A stretch of DNA of 35,304 nt from CAYPPG01 sp964412555. Lineage in GTDB: Bacteria > Hinthialibacterota > Hinthialibacteria > Hinthialibacterales > Hinthialibacteraceae. Both the position numbers and the translations under genes were made by a program. Positions 33,952-35,304 of the stretch are shown here, piece after piece. How positions within the stretch are numbered: position 1 is the stretch's first letter; the number at the start of each line of letters is the position of its first letter. The notes below the pieces were generated by a model that saw only the letters and a program-made list of their open reading frames with translations, was not told the origin of the DNA and ran no database searches. The stretch covers positions 1 to 35,304 of the forward strand of contig CAYPPG010000073.1 in NCBI GenBank assembly GCA_964412555.1, in the 5' to 3' direction.

Positions 33952-35077
33952 GAGCACGAAAATACTCCAACCATTTCTTGATAATAGCGCTGGCTAGTCC
34001 GGTATCTTGCCCATACTCTTCAATCGTTTTCCCCCAATAAAAACTAAAATATCCATCAACATATCCACGCGACGCCTCGATAAACTCATTTATCTCATCC
34101 ACCCCGCATTTCAAAGGAAACATTTCTTCTACAGCGAGCGGTTTGCCAATTTCATACACTTTCAGTGCAGTCAACGCTTTATCCACCTCTCCTTGTTTCG
34201 GATAGAAATGAACGCTGGCAAAATCCAGGTTCTCGCTTACCTCTTTTGAATAAAACAACGGTTTGGCTTTCGGGAAGGTGTGTGCCCAGGGGATAACTCC
34301 AACGGTGATCATATGGCGGTCATCCTGTTTGCGAATTGTTTTAACAAGAGTGTCTACCCATTCTTTAGCAACTTGATCTCTTGTTCGGCCTTTCAGATCG
34401 AGTGTAATTCGCTGCACGAAATATTTACCACCAAATTCGCCGGCTAACCAGTTCGTTTCTGTTTTGTTCGCGCCGGGCAGAATAGGTTCGTTCATAAAGT
34501 CATAGCAAAATATGGCTGGACTCTTAGCACATACTCTCGCAACCGACTCCCAGAATATGGCTTGTACCTCCCAGCGTTCCTTTTCGCTCATAGCGTCATA
34601 CCATTCAGGCACATCCTCTTTGTGATAGCAGCCTAGACCGGTGATATCGAGATACAGGCCGGTATCTTCTGCAAGTTCAACCAATCGTACAAGTTGTTCA
34701 AGCGCTTTTTGATTCGTTTCGTTTGGAGATTTCATGAAACGGCTTGTTTGCAGGTGAATGCGTACGGCATTGGCACCCAAGGATTTCATTTCATGAAAAT
34801 CTTCGACAACAGTAGGCCACGCCTCAACCCAATAATCTTCCAGTAATCGCCCGGATGCGTCGTGATCGTAATTGAAGCCCCAGGCCATGAACTTTTTGCC
34901 TGACTTTTCATATACAAAGTGGCTTCCATTTTCACTCGGACGTATCCATTCCATTGCGGAATTATGTGGTTGAAGCTTTTCTTTGTTATCCAATGTTGAA
35001 GTGTTTGCCGGTGCGATGGATAGAGTGATTATGAGGATTAGGAGCAAAATGGTAGTTTGTTTTAGGATGATAGCCAT
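33941..35077 (-). CDS. Exported GH5-like glycoside hydrolase (cellulase/mannanase family)
   Basis: A 378-residue protein: a signal peptide (MAIILKQTTILLLILIITLS, cleavage near residue 26), then a TIM-barrel glycosidase. FMAWGFNYDHD starts the barrel, SLGANAVRIHLQT matches the GH5 barrel strand 3, YDFMNEP holds the acid/base Glu197, and KPLAVEEMF holds the nucleophile (Glu317 or Glu318), so both catalytic residues are present. Similar enzymes cleave beta-1,4-glucan or mannan; the substrate is unknown. I chose the ATG at 35077 because the signal peptide begins there and GGGGAAGA lies upstream; the frame is open to 35230, but that extra stretch runs through tandem palindromic repeats. It converges on the atp operon. 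Confidence 0.8.
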   Translation of the reverse strand: MAIILKQTTILLLILIITLSIAPANTSTLDNKEKLQPHNSAMEWIRPSENGSHFVYEKSGKKFMAWGFNYDHDASGRLLEDYWVEAWPTVVEDFHEMKSLGANAVRIHLQTSRFMKSPNETNQKALEQLVRLVELAEDTGLYLDITGLGCYHKEDVPEWYDAMSEKERWEVQAIFWESVARVCAKSPAIFCYDFMNEPILPGANKTETNWLAGEFGGKYFVQRITLDLKGRTRDQVAKEWVDTLVKTIRKQDDRHMITVGVIPWAHTFPKAKPLFYSKEVSENLDFASVHFYPKQGEVDKALTALKVYEIGKPLAVEEMFPLKCGVDEINEFIEASRGYVDGYFSFYWGKTIEEYGQDTGLASAIIKKWLEYFRAQKN

Positions 35078-35154
35078 TTTTCTTTCTTCCCCATGTCTCT
35101 TTTTACTAATTGTAATAGGAAAGATGAATTCGGGATACCGCAGAACAATCACAA

Positions 35155-35222
35155 GGTCGGAGCGCGGGCATCCCTGCCCGCCTTGGGAGGTCGGAGCGCG
35201 GGCATCCTTGCCCGCCTTGGGT
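35155..35222. repeat. Tandem 34-bp palindromic repeat (two copies)
   Basis: Units 35155-35188 and 35189-35222 differ at only two positions (C to T in the loop and the final base). Each has a hairpin GCGGGCA-TCC(C/T)-TGCCCGC, which on the other strand reads a stem with an AGGGAT or AAGGAT loop. They lie upstream of the GH5-like gene. Confidence 0.8.
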
Positions 35223-35304
35223 GCGAGCAAGGAATCTTGCGCGTTGAAAGGTGACGCTCACCGAGCCGCCGGCGGGCATCCGGGGGCTGGCGATCGCGGC
35301 GGCG
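35223..35304. other. Repeat-rich window end turning very GC-rich
   Basis: After the tandem repeat comes another imperfect hairpin (GCAAG-GAAT-CTTGC, about 35226-35240), then GGTGA-CGC-TCACC (about 35251-35263). The last 40 bases have only five A or T. No gene is recognisable. Confidence 0.5.

Noticed and set aside
35155..35222. Tandem repeats considered as a CRISPR array
   Set aside because: Two adjacent copies without unique spacers and with a self-complementary unit; no cas genes.

Overview
The window looks like chromosomal DNA of a Gram-negative (diderm) bacterium, moderately AT-rich. It has LPS-core-type genes (a WaaP-like sugar kinase, a WaaG-like glycosyltransferase, a Wzy/WaaL-type membrane protein), a periplasmic LysM-M23 peptidase, a giant exported alpha-2-macroglobulin and a complete F1Fo ATP synthase operon. 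No rRNA, tRNA or unambiguous taxonomic marker is present. Poor resemblance to model proteobacteria, spondin-type repeats and TPR-fused macroglobulin suggest an under-sampled or candidate phylum, but that is inference.

Layout. 2-683: the tail of an ECF sigma factor and its zinc-finger partner. 768-939: a MITE-like element, then a secreted double-spondin-domain protein (1072-2313). 2544-5359: a DUF362 protein tightly followed by a GT-C glycosyltransferase. 5388-6434 (minus): a LysM-M23 peptidase. 7045-18079: an envelope polysaccharide region with genes on both strands (WaaP-like kinase, two methyltransferases, Wzy-like protein plus a membrane-anchored propeller protein, two GT4-type glycosyltransferases, a WecE-type aminotransferase and a heparinase-like toroid protein). 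18290-26350 (minus): a 2686-residue TPR/alpha-2-macroglobulin fusion. 26646-33891: atpZ-atpI-atpB-atpE-atpF-atpH-atpA-atpG-atpD-atpC, transcribed divergently from the macroglobulin gene. 33941-35077 (minus): an exported GH5-like glycosidase. The window ends in tandem palindromic repeats and a sudden very GC-rich stretch.

The most unusual layer is repetitive. Two 172/175-bp elements with 10-bp terminal inverted repeats lie in opposite orientation, and one of them provides the stop codon of the toroid protein gene. A scattered set of short hairpins has different stems but a common AGGAT-like loop, and the same AGGAT word is reiterated in the arms of the larger element. Members occur inside the ATP synthase operon and near the window end. 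The macroglobulin is notable for an apparent loss of the thioester cysteine (GVIEQ in place of GCxEQ) and for a second TPR plus MG-like module at its C-terminus.
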